Source of the DNA: Torreya grandis
Taxonomy: Eukaryota > Streptophyta > Pinopsida > Cupressales > Taxaceae
Length of the DNA: 64,000 nt
Direction of reading: 5' to 3'
NCBI GenBank assembly: GCA_037957365.1
Contig: JARHVA010001472.1
Coordinates: forward strand, 1,974,001 to 2,038,000
Below the pieces are notes generated by a model. It was not told where the DNA came from. It did no database searches and saw only the letters and a list, made by a program, of their open reading frames with translations. Below are positions 34,845 to 46,967 of the stretch, piece by piece. The position numbers and the translations under genes were made by a program. The number at the start of each line of letters is the position of its first letter. The stretch's first letter is position 1.

Positions 34845-34975
34845 ACTGCTCCCTTAAAGGACAACTGCATTATTGCTATAATAAATAGACTGCTCCCTTG
34901 AAGGACCACTATTCAAAGAAGTCAAAACATACAAAGCAAACTATAGACCATTCCCTTGAAGGATGGCTATGCCCA
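34845..34975 (+). repeat. Tandem repeat, TAGACTGCTCCCTTGAAGGA unit, three copies
   Basis: Copies begin near 34846, 34886 and 34945, each with TAGAC followed by (TG/CA)(C/T)TCCCTTRAAGGA and then an A/T-rich tail of variable length. Within each copy TCCTT and AAGGA can pair as a short hairpin. Confidence 0.8.
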
Positions 34976-35589
34976 AATTTTGCTACACATAACACCCTCT
35001 CAGAAGCTTCCCGCATCGATCAGCTTCACATGACCAGAAAACAAAAGCAGTATCCCCAAGTAGACTTCCTGCATTGATCAATCTACCAAAAAATAAAATA
35101 AAAAATGACTGACAACCTATCAAGTCATGGACTTGCCTATAGTCATTCTCAGGGTCACCTATAAAAGGGGAAAAGTTATCCTTGCTAAAAAGGGTTACGC
35201 TATCCTCACATATCACATAATCACACTTATTACCCCAACATTCTCAAGGGACTTTGAGCTCACTTAACGTCAAGTAATTAGAGTACTTCTTTAACACAAA
35301 CCAATGGTCAATGATGTAATGCATGAATGGGGCTTTTGTTTGCAACAACCCTATCTATGCTATCATTATGGTCCTTGTTAATGAAAGAGCAACATGCCTT
35401 TCACTTCTTACAAACCTTCGTCACATGCCAATAAGATACAACCAAAACATTTTCTAAACCACTAACATAACATCATGATTTATTTAATGCAAATACCAAT
35501 TTGTGTTATATAAATTATCATAGCCCATTCACATTTGTTTCTATGGAAAATAATACACATGGAAACTATCAACCAAACACAATTTATGT

Positions 35590-35808
35590 CAAGCATATAC
35601 CATCACCGATATGGAAACCTGCTGAAGCATAAATAAACTCATTTCATTTTTAGCATACACCATCACTAATATGGAAAATTGCTAAGGATGAAAAATCTCA
35701 TAACCTATGTTACAACATACACCATCACACAATATGGAAAACGCTGTAACATCATCATACACTCATCATTTCAAGCATGTACCATCAAACATATGGGAAA
35801 TGCTAAAA
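35590..35808 (+). repeat. Tandem repeat with ACCATCAC..ATATGGAAA core, four copies
   Basis: The core AGCATAYACCATCAC, a short spacer and ATATGGAAA(A)NTGCT recurs near 35594, 35653, 35708 and 35776, a period of about 55-68 bases with variable tails. Confidence 0.8.
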
Positions 35809-35849
35809 ACACTAACATAACCAAACCAACCAACAACCTCTTTGACTCT

Positions 35850-36260
35850 TCCTCCCTTTTTGGGAGAACTACATTGGCTTGAGGCCCTTCAAACAGGGGC
35901 TATGTAGGCAACACCTAGTCGACATAGGGTCTTCTGAGGTTGGCTCAACCATTCGTTCATTCATTTGCCTAATGGACCAACTATCTAAACACAAGGCTTA
36001 TTACCTACCCTGAACCTTAGGTTCACCACCTATCCTAAACTACCTCACTTTTTAACTAGCTAACCTTTAACCATGACCTAACCTAGTCAAACACAATCCA
36101 TAACCTACCCTCCGCTCTCCCTTTTTGGGATAACTACATTGGCCTGAGGCCCTTAAAATAGGGGCTATGTAGGTAGCACTCAATTGACATGGGGTCTTCT
36201 GAGGTTAGCTCGGCCATTCATTCATCCGTCTACCCAATGGACCAACTATTTGACCTAAAA
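35850..36260 (+). repeat. Tandem duplication of about 150 bp at about 260 bp spacing
   Basis: Two copies (about 35850-35990 and 36113-36250) share CCCTTTTTGGGA, ACTACATTGGC, TGAGGCCCTT, GGGGCTATGTAGG and GGTCTTCTGAGGTT, ending with AATGGACCAACTAT. They differ mostly by transitions. Confidence 0.85.
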
Positions 36261-36309
36261 TTTCCCTAAATCATGACCAAACAACCTGCCCTGACACTAT
36301 AGAAGTTAC

Positions 36310-36440
36310 CTAGACTTCTCATGGGGCACATTGGAGATCACATACATCTCTATACCCACAACAAACAACCCTTGAGATCACTTTTATCTCAGCCTGACTC
36401 GACAAATGACCTTGGAGATCATGACTATCTCCTCAGACCA
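36310..36440 (+). repeat. Tandem repeat with GGAGATCA...ATCTC, three copies
   Basis: Three copies of a (G)GAGATCA...(T)ATCTC unit occur near 36330, 36371 and 36412, about 41 bases apart. Each can form a small stem. Confidence 0.65.
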
Positions 36441-36639
36441 CGACCACTTTCGAGACAACTTTGCCTTGGTTGTTTTTATTGCATATGCTACCTCACAAAT
36501 AGTTAGAAAATTATACGCACCCCTCACACCTATTGTTGGATCATGACCAAGTTGATCCCCAATATTTGTGACATTTTTGTGTTTTCCAAGAGCACTTCCT
36601 AGCCTGGATACTTGGAACACGATGACCATTGGAGTTACA

Positions 36640-36800
36640 ACTTTGATCGATCTAACCCAATCAGCTACCACTAATAAGATGGGGACCAGTTAGTTCAATT
36701 TTAGTACTCCTTGACCATTGGAGCTATAGCTTTGATCATTTTACCCAATTAGCTACCACTAATACGTTGGGGACTAGTTACTTTGATTTTAGTGCTCCTC
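36640..36800 (+). repeat. Tandem duplication, about 97 bp unit
   Basis: The phrases CCATTGGAG, ACTTTGATC, CAGCTACCACTAATA, GGGGAC(C/T)AGTTA and TTTTAGT are repeated in the same order, starting near 36625 and 36716, about 90-97 bases apart. Confidence 0.8.
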
Positions 36801-37033
36801 GACCTTGCCTGCAACAATTTGAAATGCCTATCAAGTGAAGTGGTATATGTGCAATCTCAACTATTGCAGCATTCACACTCCAACCTCACCTTACCCATCC
36901 ACTACCTATCAAATTGGCACCCAATTTTGGATTACCTTCTCTCAATTCTTGATTTGAGGGGGAATACCTCATCCCATACTTGAGGCAGCCTACACTTATT
37001 TTTGTCTTATAGTTCATCAAAACAAACCACAAG

Positions 37034-37044
37034 ACAAAAAGGGG
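37034..37044 (+). other. Polypurine tract
   Basis: ACAAAAAGGGG lies four bases before the 3' LTR, in the position and strand expected for the plus-strand primer of reverse transcription. Confidence 0.8.
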
Positions 37045-37048
37045 TAAA

Positions 37049-38431
37049 TGTAGACACCAATATCATGTCAACCCCCCTTGGTCCCTTTCTAAACATTAAC
37101 ACTCCTAACCCACACTTGAACCCCTTTCACCTTGGACACCTCACCTTAGACACCTCACCTATACACCTTACCCTAAGACCATTTCTTACCCTATGAGTCA
37201 CCCTAAGACTAGGTCATCTAAATCTTTACTACCCATGACCTATTCTCATTCCATCTTAACCTCTTAACCAACTCTCATGCCTCATAAGCCCATGTTTTGA
37301 CCATTCTCCAATGGCAAAGGCACTTGGCAAGTGGAGAAATGAGCAAAGGGATAAAAATAGCCCTTTTACCTCTTCTCACTCCATCGACGTTAGTCAACCC
37401 ACAGCCAACACTGGCAGGATTGCTGAGGTCGATTACATAAGCCAAGCTCTAAACATTGAGTTGCCCCCCCTCTTGGCAAATTGATGCGCACACTCTAATC
37501 TCAAGCATCAGAACTCAACTATCATTCTTTTGGCTATCGAAGCTCTACACAAGTCATTCTAGAGACTGGATTGAAACACTGTATGAGGACCTCAACATCA
37601 GCCACAATGGGAACAAGCATCCTGACACCTCTAGTTCTTCATCGAATAGAGCTAAGTATTCTGCTTCTCATTTCAATATTTTAAAACACATTGGTAATTA
37701 GTTTCCATTTGATATTTCTAAACACTGTTAAGAGACCCGACTTCTTCCGTGGAGAGGCTGAAAGGCCTTCCTCTTATTCTCACCCCCTTTACACACCAAC
37801 CCTCTACCTCAACCCTTCTTCAGACCTTATTCATGTTCTCACAACCCTGCACAAACCTCTTAATTCATAGAAACCCCTATGACTATTTTGGAAAAACCCT
37901 AAAACCTGTCCAAGGCCCATTGCCCCTTTCGACATCGACAACCAAACTAATGTTGGCACTTTTAACCTACCGACCTCAGCAGACTAATCGACGTCAGTGA
38001 CTGTATTTTAGACCAGCAAACCAGAAAACCTACCCAAACAACCCATAAACCAGATAAAACCTTCATCCAACATTCTGTAACATTTTGAGACTATAGAGAA
38101 CAGGTACGCACTATCTATTTTTCTCTTTCTTAGTCTTTTATCATTTCTTTTTATACAACACTCTTTTCTTTAAATAGTGAACTGTCATCCCTCAAGGAGC
38201 TTTATGCTTTCGGGACTGAGCGTGTAGCTTGGCAGTCCACCATATCCTATTCTAACATCTTCTTTATTTAAAGTTTCTTTCTTATTGCAGGTGTTTCCTC
38301 CACAACCAAAGAGGAGTTCCCACAATGCTTGGATACAATGCACACTTAATCTGGGTAACGTCAAACCCAAGACCTTTAACCTTAGTTTCTTGTTTCTTCT
38401 AAATGTAATTAGAGAAAAACATAGAGAAACA
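37049..38431 (+). repeat. 3' LTR of the large Tat-like element
   Basis: 1383 bp, partner of 27582-28955. The same motif clusters are present with different decayed positions (around 37380-37435 and 37925-38005). It is followed by the target duplication GAGCG. Confidence 0.93.
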
Positions 38432-40184
38432 GAGCGATGTGACCTGTTTTCTATAGTTGGCATTGATGAGGGGACAAACTGCAGTCTGTTTGCAAAAAAG
38501 AGGTGTGGCCATGCTCTTACATTAATGTTTGAATGCCAAAGTCAATTTTGGTGATTGTATAGCATGGTTCTAGTAGGCCTCTTTTGAAGAATGACATCAG
38601 TAACAGTGGTTTTCCTCTTCCCAAGATTTAGAATGCACATGGGCCACTTGCACAAAGGGGCACCAAAATCTTTCACAGAAAGCGCCAAGTTTCTCTTCCT
38701 CTTTCTATAAATTTTAAACTTCTCTTTTGAGAAAAAAAATCCGCTCTCAGCCTTAAGGCAAAACTCTGCCCAAAAATCTCTTAGGCTTGTAAGGCAGAGC
38801 TACTAAAAATTTACCTTGAATCGAAACATAGCATTTTTACCTCCATTCTAAGTTTTGCATCTTTAGTATGTGTCTATGCCTTGATTCTATGTTAAGTCAT
38901 TTTCTTAATGCTTTTATAGAATGATTTCAGCATGTCTGGTGCATTTTTGAGTTCCCTTTTATAGGTCTATCATAAGTGTCCCTAGAGGAGTATAGGTGAA
39001 GTGGATAGGCTGCTGCAATGTGTCTCAGAATGCCTCTAGTAGTTATTTCCTCCCTGTATCTCCATGGACCCCTGACCCACTGATGTAGAAGGTTTTCTCA
39101 TGTCAGATGAAGTGTATGGGAGCTTGTTCTTGGTGGAAAGTGTATGTTCAGGTGGAGTAGATCAACCTTTTTTGGTGTATCATCTTTTTTTTTAGGCTTA
39201 GGTTTTGTTTTCAACATCTCTCTCCCCCTTTTCATCCCCCCCTTTTTACATTTTATTTGTTAGCAATAGGAGAAACTAGGGCCTAAATGATACATCAGAG
39301 TTAGCTAGCCCTTATCTAGAGACTCTCCCCTCTAGCTTCACCAGTCCCATAGGCAAGAGGGGAGTTTCCATTGTTGCGTGAAGAAGGCAGGAGCTCAGGC
39401 TCCTGCCAAGGGTGCAATCTTCTGCATTAACACTCCTCTCATGTTCCCCAAGGTGATCGACCTTGATTTGATAGTAATTATCATGATGGGTGTTGTTAGT
39501 GAAGGGATGACCTACCATGCAACCAATAAATATTCACACAATGAAACATAATAAAATCCTTTTCTTCTCATTAAATCATTCACATGTTACATGATATTTT
39601 TAACTTCCCATATTATACAATAGAGCCCTTAGATCTATCTAGTCCTTTGACTTGGATCTCAAACTCTCTCTTTCTACACTTAACACAAGCTACAAGATGT
39701 GCTTGGATTGATCTATTACAAGCAATATTTGATCTACAATAATGCATTCAATCATATATTACTACACTCATCTAAGGCTACAATTCTTCTTATTACCTCA
39801 TTTTCGCTCTATCTATAATTTGGAAGAGTTTTTCCTATATAGGATCCCACTAGATAATGCTAAATCAATTCCTCTATTTATATCCTCTTGAACCCAATGA
39901 CCCTCATTAATGATCCAACCTCCTTTCTTGATTATGCATATTCAAATTTACATTTTGGCCAAAAATCCTAGCTCTGTATCACACAAATGCATTTTTCCTA
40001 CCTTCTCTTATTTTACTTTTACGTCACATCTGTCAATCTTTGTGGGCCTGCCATACTCTCCACATGGCTTGGTTTGGGTGTGTATCCAAATATACAATTA
40101 ATTTATTCCATTCTACACTATCCCTATGCCAACTTGTTTTGTGCACCTATCTACTCTCATGTGCTTACTTTTTTGCATGTTGTA
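38432..40184. other. Right flank of the large element, no recognised gene
   Basis: It continues the interrupted target of 26471-27581. If the element is removed, TTATTGCAGATGAG(C/T)G and the following ATGTGACC become adjacent. There is a TATAAATT near 38704 followed by about 250 bases without a recognisable product. ORFs at 39312-39518 (minus) and 39910-40237 (plus) have no recognisable domain. From about 39500 the sequence returns to the AT-rich style. Confidence 0.4.
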
Positions 40185-41356
40185 TGCATAGGGAAATGCA
40201 ACTAATTTATGAATTAATCCCGGCTCGAAGAAGATAAACCCTACTTACACTTCTAATTGTGGATACATTATATATTTTGGGTCATGACTAATATGGATCT
40301 GATAGACTTAGCCAAGGGATGTCTTACTAAAATAAATTCACTAGGGAAGGTTCCAAAGCCTTTAGTCAAGCAAAACTACGCAATGACCCTAACTAGGTCC
40401 TATGTTTTCATATTCACTAAACTAATAAAAAGTAAAGTAAAGTATAATCTAGTTCTCACCAAAGCTTGTTGTAAAAAAAGGGGTTATTAAATGTAAAAAT
40501 AAACATGCATAAAAGAATCCTATTTAAGCTCTGTTAGGTAAAACCCTAATGCATAGAGAGAGCAATATATTCAAAATCCATTAATTATGATACTTCTATC
40601 TACTAAAGAGAGGATCAAACTTAGATACTTACCTTGAATATGAACCTATCAAGACTTAGTCTCTCCCTTGGACAAAGGTGATTTGTAAGAGGTTATTGTG
40701 GTTTATGAGAATCACTAAGAAAGGCTAAAGCATCCAAGACTTATCCACAAGATAAGATTATTATCCAAGTAAAAACCCTAAGCTAAGAATCCTCAAGTAG
40801 AATGGTGAAAGAGTATATTGTAAAGAAGTGCAAATGAATAATTAAATCTTATTATCCTCTAAGAATGACAGAATGAATGTGTTTATATAGCTGAATCTAA
40901 CCTTAGTCATTTCTAAAAGTTTAGGCCAATAAGGTTGACCCAATTGACCTTGTATCATTATTGACAAAAGAAAATTAGGTCTTGGTCTATGTCACCAAGG
41001 GCCGACCTAGAATTTAAATAAGTTTTATCAATTAGAGTATAAGGTTGATGGGGCCAATAGTGTAACATAAACCATCAAAAAGTATTTTAGGCTAGAGAAG
41101 GGCTAATGAGGGTGGAAAATGACTAGATGAGGGTGTAAAATAGGAGGCAAAGCTTAGGGAAATGGTTTTAGGAGATGTATGGATTGATAAAAAGTGGTAT
41201 TAAAGGATGAAAATAATGTGAAGCAGTAATGGTCTACCCACCCATTTCCTAGTACACCACTTAAGGTGCGCACTCATAGAGATTAAGACTCAATGGGTTC
41301 TTGCAAGATAAAAAGCATTGGTAATTGATAAAGTTTGAAAATATTATGTGTAAACA
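40185..41356 (-). repeat. LTR (3' LTR of the minus-strand element)
   Basis: About 1.17 kb, alignable with 45788-46967 from TGCATAGGGAAATG to ATTATGTGTAAACA. On the minus strand it starts TGTTTACACATAATA. Confidence 0.8.
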
Positions 41357-43259
41357 TATTCCCCACTAAAATATCATCATGTGTCACTTAGGTGCAATAG
41401 GGGATGGTGTTTAGATAAAATTAACATAGCAACACATAATGCTGAAGCTAAAAAAAGTGCATTATTTTAAAGAAAAAACAATTGAAATTTAAATGATTAT
41501 AAGGGAAATAATTAAAAAAGTAAATATATGCGTAACTTGAATTACCTTTATTTATGGATGGTTGTATGTTGTGTTTATAGTTTTAATCATGGAGGATGTA
41601 AAGATTGTTTGTGATAAACCCAAGGATATAAAACTAAAGAGCAAAAACAAACAAATATAGGAAAGCCAAGATAATTGATGCTATGTGGACAAGACGTACT
41701 TATAAATTTGGAAATTTGAGGTGATAAGTGCTATGTTAGACCAAATAACCAAGTCAAAATTTAGATTAAATTAGGTAACTAAAAAGTCAAGACTATTAAA
41801 GACTAAAAAATTCAAACACGTAAACCATAAATAAGAAAGACAAACTCACCAAGTCAAACCAAGGATACATGTAAAAAATGGTAATCAAACATCAATGTAA
41901 AATTAATAATAATCCTTAATTAAACAAAGATGGGAAAGAAAATGGTAAAACAACATTAATGAGTGAGCAGTATTAAGCTAACCTTATGCAATAATGAAAA
42001 AAGTGCATAAAAGTAGAAATGGACTCAGGTGTCTATAAAAAGGGTAGTAAAATAATGGAAAAATGGTAAAAAATGAGTCATGTCTAGAAATGTAAAGCCA
42101 TGGTAAAAATAAATAATCCAAAGTAGCTCAAACATATTGTTTGATTCTATATATATATATATATATAAATTTGGAACAAAGTAGTGCGAACATGTTTTTA
42201 AGGTGTGAAGAAGAAGGAAGTTTTGAAAAGGGAAAATAGATTTAGAATAATGTTTGCCTATCAAGGGGGAAATGAAATGGGTGGAGCGGAGAATGAAGTA
42301 AAAACCAAGGTAGAGGAACTCTTTATCAAAGTTAAAACACTCAAATTAGGTTTGTATAAATAAGAGGACTTTTGAAGTTAATGAATCTAAATAACTTCTC
42401 TTAGCCACAAAAATATTAGATCAACAAATGAAGTATGTAGGAAGGCGATATTCATAAAAAGTAAAATAGACCTACCTTTCCTCAACATGTTCCCCATTCC
42501 TCAGGACCCCTTGTAAATCCATCAGTCTATTGTGAAGATTAGGTACTTGTATGAGAAAGTAGGTAGGACCATAGAGTTTATTGAATTCTTCTATTCCAAT
42601 CTACTAGCATATCACACCCTAATGGATCTTGACTCTATTATGAGGCCAACTATGGAGTTTGAGATTAAATTAGAGATAGGAGATGTGAGTTGAATGACAT
42701 CTTTTTGCTGTGATTTTGAATTTTGTATATTTATCTTTTAAATTTCATTTTATTTTATTTCAAATGATTTAGATTTTAAATTTATTGATCAATTTTATAT
42801 TCTTCATCCATACAGATTTGGAAGACCAAATATGGGTGATAAAGATGAATTTCATTCGAATAATTTGAACTTGGTTGCCAATAAAGAGAACTTAGAGAGC
42901 ATGGTGTTTAATAGTCATATTAATTCAAGTGAAATAAAAGTGTTATCTTGACTTTGATCTTATTTTATCTAATGTGGAGTGAAGGGAAAGGAAATCAAGA
43001 GGAATGAGACATGAAATAATTTAAATTACTTTAAATTTCAAAAAATGTGACAAAGGGAGAAAAAGGGATATAATGACAGTTAAGTGTGATTCCTTATCAT
43101 AAGAAAGAGGGGAGTGTAGGAAAACATGCTAACACTTTATTGTTATGCAAATTTTATCTACAAAATAAGTAAAAGCCTAAGTTGAGAATAAGGATAAAAA
43201 ACTCGTAACCATTACTAAATATTCTAGAGAAGGAATACTGAATTAAAGATGGTGATTTT

Positions 43260-43580
43260 ATGAGGAAATATGAGTCCTATCCATGGTATTACAATGCACA
43301 ATCATAAAAAGAAACCCATGAAGGTGCGTAAAGCATGTGAAAAATAAATGAGATAAAATATGGTATTTGTGAGGAAGGCTAGGTCCTATCCATGGTATTA
43401 CACTACAACTCACAAAAGAGAAACCTAAGGGGGTGCCAAAAAGTATTGGAAAGTAAGAAAAAAAGAGAACAAAATGAAGTCATGAGGAAGACCAGGTCCT
43501 ATCTAAGGTTTTAAAATGAAACTCATGATAAAAGGGGAAACCAAAGGACCAAAAAGAAGGCCTAAGGTTTGTGAAAAGAG
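43260..43580. repeat. Tandem repeat, 110-113 bp unit, three copies
   Basis: Copies are anchored by GTCCTATC at about 43273, 43383 and 43496. Each begins GAGGAA, continues AGGTCCTATCCATGGTATTA, has an AACTCA(T/C)AA block, then GAAACC. The third is the most diverged. A related single copy in inverted orientation is seen near 22.9 kb. Confidence 0.85.
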
Positions 43581-43780
43581 AGAATAACTACAGACGGTGA
43601 GACCCGTGTAAGTATCCTATAAAAAGTATCATAAGGATATCATATAGAAAGCATGATAAGAGGGGAATGATCTACACTAACATATATATCAAGGATGAGC
43701 ATGAGAGAAACAAGCCTATGTATCTTGGAAGGTTTATTGAAGTTGAATTAGTTTGGTATCATGCAATGTAGAATAAGAGT

Positions 43781-43930
43781 GGGCATCATAAAATGCCCCA
43801 TGGGTAATTGGATGTAGGGATGGGTATCACAAAATGTTCCTAAGGTTAAAGTAACATATGGGTGGGCATCACAAGATGCTCAAAAGGCTAAATTAATATG
43901 TGGATGGGCATCTCAAGATGCCCCAAAGGA
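43781..43930 (-). repeat. Minisatellite, 41-42 bp period, four units
   Basis: GGGCATC or GGGTATC starts at about 43781, 43822, 43864 and 43906, giving a constant period of 41-42 bases. The core GGGCATCACAAGATGCCCCA is nearly palindromic. The reverse complement of this array occurs at 6459-6571 with the same period. Confidence 0.85.
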
Positions 43931-45787
43931 TGAAAAGAGGAAGAAAAGATAAGAAAAGATAAGAAGAAAAGAACACCCCATATAGTGTCTAAATGTATTC
44001 AGGTTGTGTAAGAAGATTATTATAGTGGAATTCATGATGCTTGATGAAAGAAACAAAATTTTAGGAAATAATAAAGAGAATCAAGGATAGAGTTGGCTAG
44101 AGAGATAACTAAGTTAGCTAGATAAAAGAATAGGGTTAACCATCAAGGGATAGGGTCGACCAATAGGTACTAAGTTGACTAAGCTGATAGAGTAATGATA
44201 AAACATAGGATAAGAAGAGTATAAAGTCATATGGGTTGATTGTGTACTACTAGATAGAGGAAAAAATAGGGGGAAGAATACATAGTCATGTATATTGACT
44301 GTGTACTACTTCTAAGAGGGTAAAACATAGTCTATAAGAGACTATATCAATGAAGATGAAAGTGTGCTAAAATAGGGGAAAAAGTTTACAATATAATTGA
44401 AATAAAGAATGAAATCAAACACACAAATAATTAGATCAATGTGATTAATCCAATTGGGTCACACCACATAAAAACTTGCACTAACGCTGACCAATGCAAG
44501 TTTTGTAATACAACACGCAATGATCATATATCAAGATATAAAAAGAAAAGTAAATGCTAAGTGGTCACCTTAGGTGTTATTATATTATTAGAAGGTTTTG
44601 ATTTTAGTGTGATAGGGGAGTTGGATGAAATAGAGAACTAAAAAGTAGTCTAAAGTTGGTGTCAAGATATTTGGGATGAAAGCAATATGTATTGGTAACG
44701 GTATTGGCTTAGTATTGAAGCCTACCCCCTCACTTCACAATCCTAAAATGATAAGGGTGTCAGGAGCTTTGCCTATATATACTATTAACCACGTATTTAT
44801 ACTTGGCCAAAAAACTAAGTTAGCTTCCCCCTTGGTGATGAAATCCAAGGAAGTAGGCCTTGGAAGGGCAAGTATTTAGATACGTTCTGAATGTTAAGTG
44901 ATTTGGTAGTGTATTAAAAAGAGCAAAATAGTGTAATTAAAATAGTAATTTGAAAAACTACATATTTAGACTATGTGAGTTACTCTAAGCATGCAAACAA
45001 TTGAAAAGGAAATGTGAATTAATTACTAGTAAATAGATGTTAATTCCTTGATTTATTTATAATAATATAGAGTCAATTTAGATGACACTATATATAAATA
45101 ATACAGAATAGAGTTGACTATGTCACTGATATTCTATATAAGTAAGGTCTTTAAAAGGTCGACTATGTCTCTCAAATAGAAGACAAACTATAGAACTAAG
45201 TTGATCAGGTCGACCTAGTTAGCTGTAGGGTTGTAGTTTTAAAGACCACTAACTTGTGAAAAACAAAACTGAAGGAAGTACTAAAATGATAGAAAGAGAA
45301 AAAAATGAAACTTGGTGGGATTTAAGATGATTTAGATTGAAAAATTTATGCTGTAATGCTTTAGTTGTTGATTTCAAATTCTACAAACTGGGTCGACTAG
45401 TTTAATGAAATTATATAAAACCCTATATGCTCAAGATGTATAAAAAACATTGTCAACCTATTTGACAATGTTCATTGATCTGTATGTTGGTAGAAATAAT
45501 TAATAGATAGAGTTGACCTATTTGATAGTGTATTCTAATCTAAAATTGAAGAAGAGTACTATGTCAAATTATTCGATCTAGTAACCTGTAGTTGATGAAG
45601 AAATGCACAAATAGAACAAAGTCATTTTGAAGTGACTATGTGTTAAACCTATGCACAAAAAGTTAGAACTATACAAATTGGTTTGATATAATATTGAAAA
45701 TATAAAAAAATATAATGAAATGATAAAAATGATGATGTGAAAGAAAACCTGTAAGGGTTAGATTCATGTCAGGTTCACTAGAATGAA

Positions 45788-46967
45788 TGCAAAGGGAAAT
45801 GAAACTGATCTATAAATTAATCTTGGCTCAGAGAAGATCAACCCTACATGCACTTCTAATTATGGATACATTATATAATTAGGGTCATGAACAAGATGGA
45901 TCCACTAGACCTATTCAAGGGATTTTTTACCATAATAAATTCACTAAGGAAGGTTCCAAAGCCTCCAGTCAAGCAAAACTATACAGTAACCCTAACTAGG
46001 TCTTATGTTTTTCATATTCACTAAACTAATAAAAAGTAAAGTAAAGTCTAATATAGTGATCACCAATGATTGTGGCAAAAAAATGGGTTAGTAAACATAA
46101 AATTAAACATGCATAAGCGAATCTTATTTAAGTTATGTATAGGTAAAACCCTAATTTATGGAGAGAGTAATATATTCAAAAGCCATTACTTAAACTACTT
46201 CCATATACTAAAGAGAGAAGTAAACTTAGAGATACTTACCTTTAAGAGGAACCTATCAAGACTCAATGCTTCCCTTGGACAAAGGTGATTTGAAAGAGGT
46301 TGTTGTGGTTTGTGAGGATAACTAAGAAAGACCAAAGCATCCAAGAATTCTCCATAAGACAAGATTTTTCTCCAAGTAAAAACCCTAAGCTAAGACTCCT
46401 CAAGTAAAATGGTAGAAGAGAAAATTATAAAGAAGTAAAAATGAATAATTAAATATTGTTATCTATCTAATAATAGTGAAATGAATGTGTTTATATAGAT
46501 AAATCTAACCTTAATCCTTTTTGAAAGTTTAGGTTGACAAGGTCAACCCAATCGACCTTTTATCATTATTGAGAAAAATAAATTAGGTCTTGGTCTAGGT
46601 CAGCCAGGGGCTGACCTAGACCCTAAATAAGTTTTATCAATTATAGTACAAGGTTGATGGGGATGAAAGTATAATGTAAATCATCAAAAAAAATTTTAGG
46701 CTATGGAAAAGCTAATGAAGGCAGAAAATGACTAGAGGAGGGGGCAAAATAGGAGGCAAAGCTTAGGGGAATGTTTTTAGGAGATGGTTGGATTGATAAA
46801 AAGTGGTAGTAAGAGAAAAAAATCCTATGAAGCACCAATGGTATACCCACCTCTTTCTTGGTACACCCCTTAAGACATGTACTCAGAGATATTGAGACTC
46901 GATAGGTTCTTACAAGATAGAAAGCATCTTTAATCGATAAAATTTGAAAATATTATGTGTATGTACA
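45788..46967 (-). repeat. LTR (5' LTR of the minus-strand element)
   Basis: About 1.18 kb, partner of 40185-41356. The inner end (45788) is next to TTAGATTCATGTCAGGTTCA on the plus strand, and I could not match the complement of this stretch to a tRNA primer. Confidence 0.78.

Larger units (their letters stand above)
34574..37033 (+). other. Non-coding 3' interior of the large Tat-like element
   Basis: About 2.4 kb between the long frame and the 3' LTR. It holds no recognisable protein and is largely built of separate short tandem repeats, listed individually. Non-coding repeat-rich interiors near the 3' end are typical of Tat/Ogre elements. Confidence 0.7.
27582..38431 (+). mobile_element. 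Large Tat-like Ty3/gypsy element with a gag-integrase fusion frame
   Basis: LTRs 27582-28955 and 37049-38431 both start TGTAGACACCAATATC and end AGAGAAACA. The flanks are GAGTG (27577-27581) and GAGCG (38432-38436), a 5 bp target duplication with one C/T difference. A purine tract (ACAAAAAGGGG) precedes the 3' LTR. The 8.1 kb interior contains a leader, one long reading frame with gag and integrase end domains, and a 2.4 kb 3' region packed with short tandem repeats. Reverse transcriptase, RNase H and the integrase core are absent. The integrase zinc domain and knuckles resemble the plant Tat lineage. It would have depended on pol made elsewhere. Confidence 0.95.
41357..45787 (-). other. Interior of the minus-strand LTR element
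   Basis: 4.4 kb, AT-rich. It contains an (AT)n run at about 42149-42168, the tandem repeats at 43260-43580 and 43781-43930, and recurrent GTTGAC/GTCGAC phrases between 44090 and 45560. A plus-strand stretch at 42540-42690 reads as a protein-like segment ending at a GTGAGT. I recognise no gag, protease, reverse transcriptase or integrase. Confidence 0.55.
40185..46967 (-). mobile_element. LTR element on the minus strand, no recognisable gag or pol
   Basis: Direct repeats of about 1.17 kb (40185-41356 and 45788-46967) bound a 4.4 kb interior. Orientation is inferred from a tract beside the left repeat that reads TTTAGTGGGGAA on the minus strand, a likely polypurine tract. The left flank (TTGTA) and right flank (TGCCA) do not match, so the exact ends or the target duplication are lost. 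The interior has minisatellites but no convincing gag or pol; the ORFs at 42025-42264 and 44676-44879 are not recognisable. The interior minisatellites recur in inverted orientation at 6.46 and 22.9 kb. Confidence 0.75.

Noticed and set aside
40185..46967. 5 bp target duplication for the 40-47 kb element
   Set aside because: Flanks TTGTA and TGCCA do not match and shifting the ends by a few bases did not give a match, so none is claimed.
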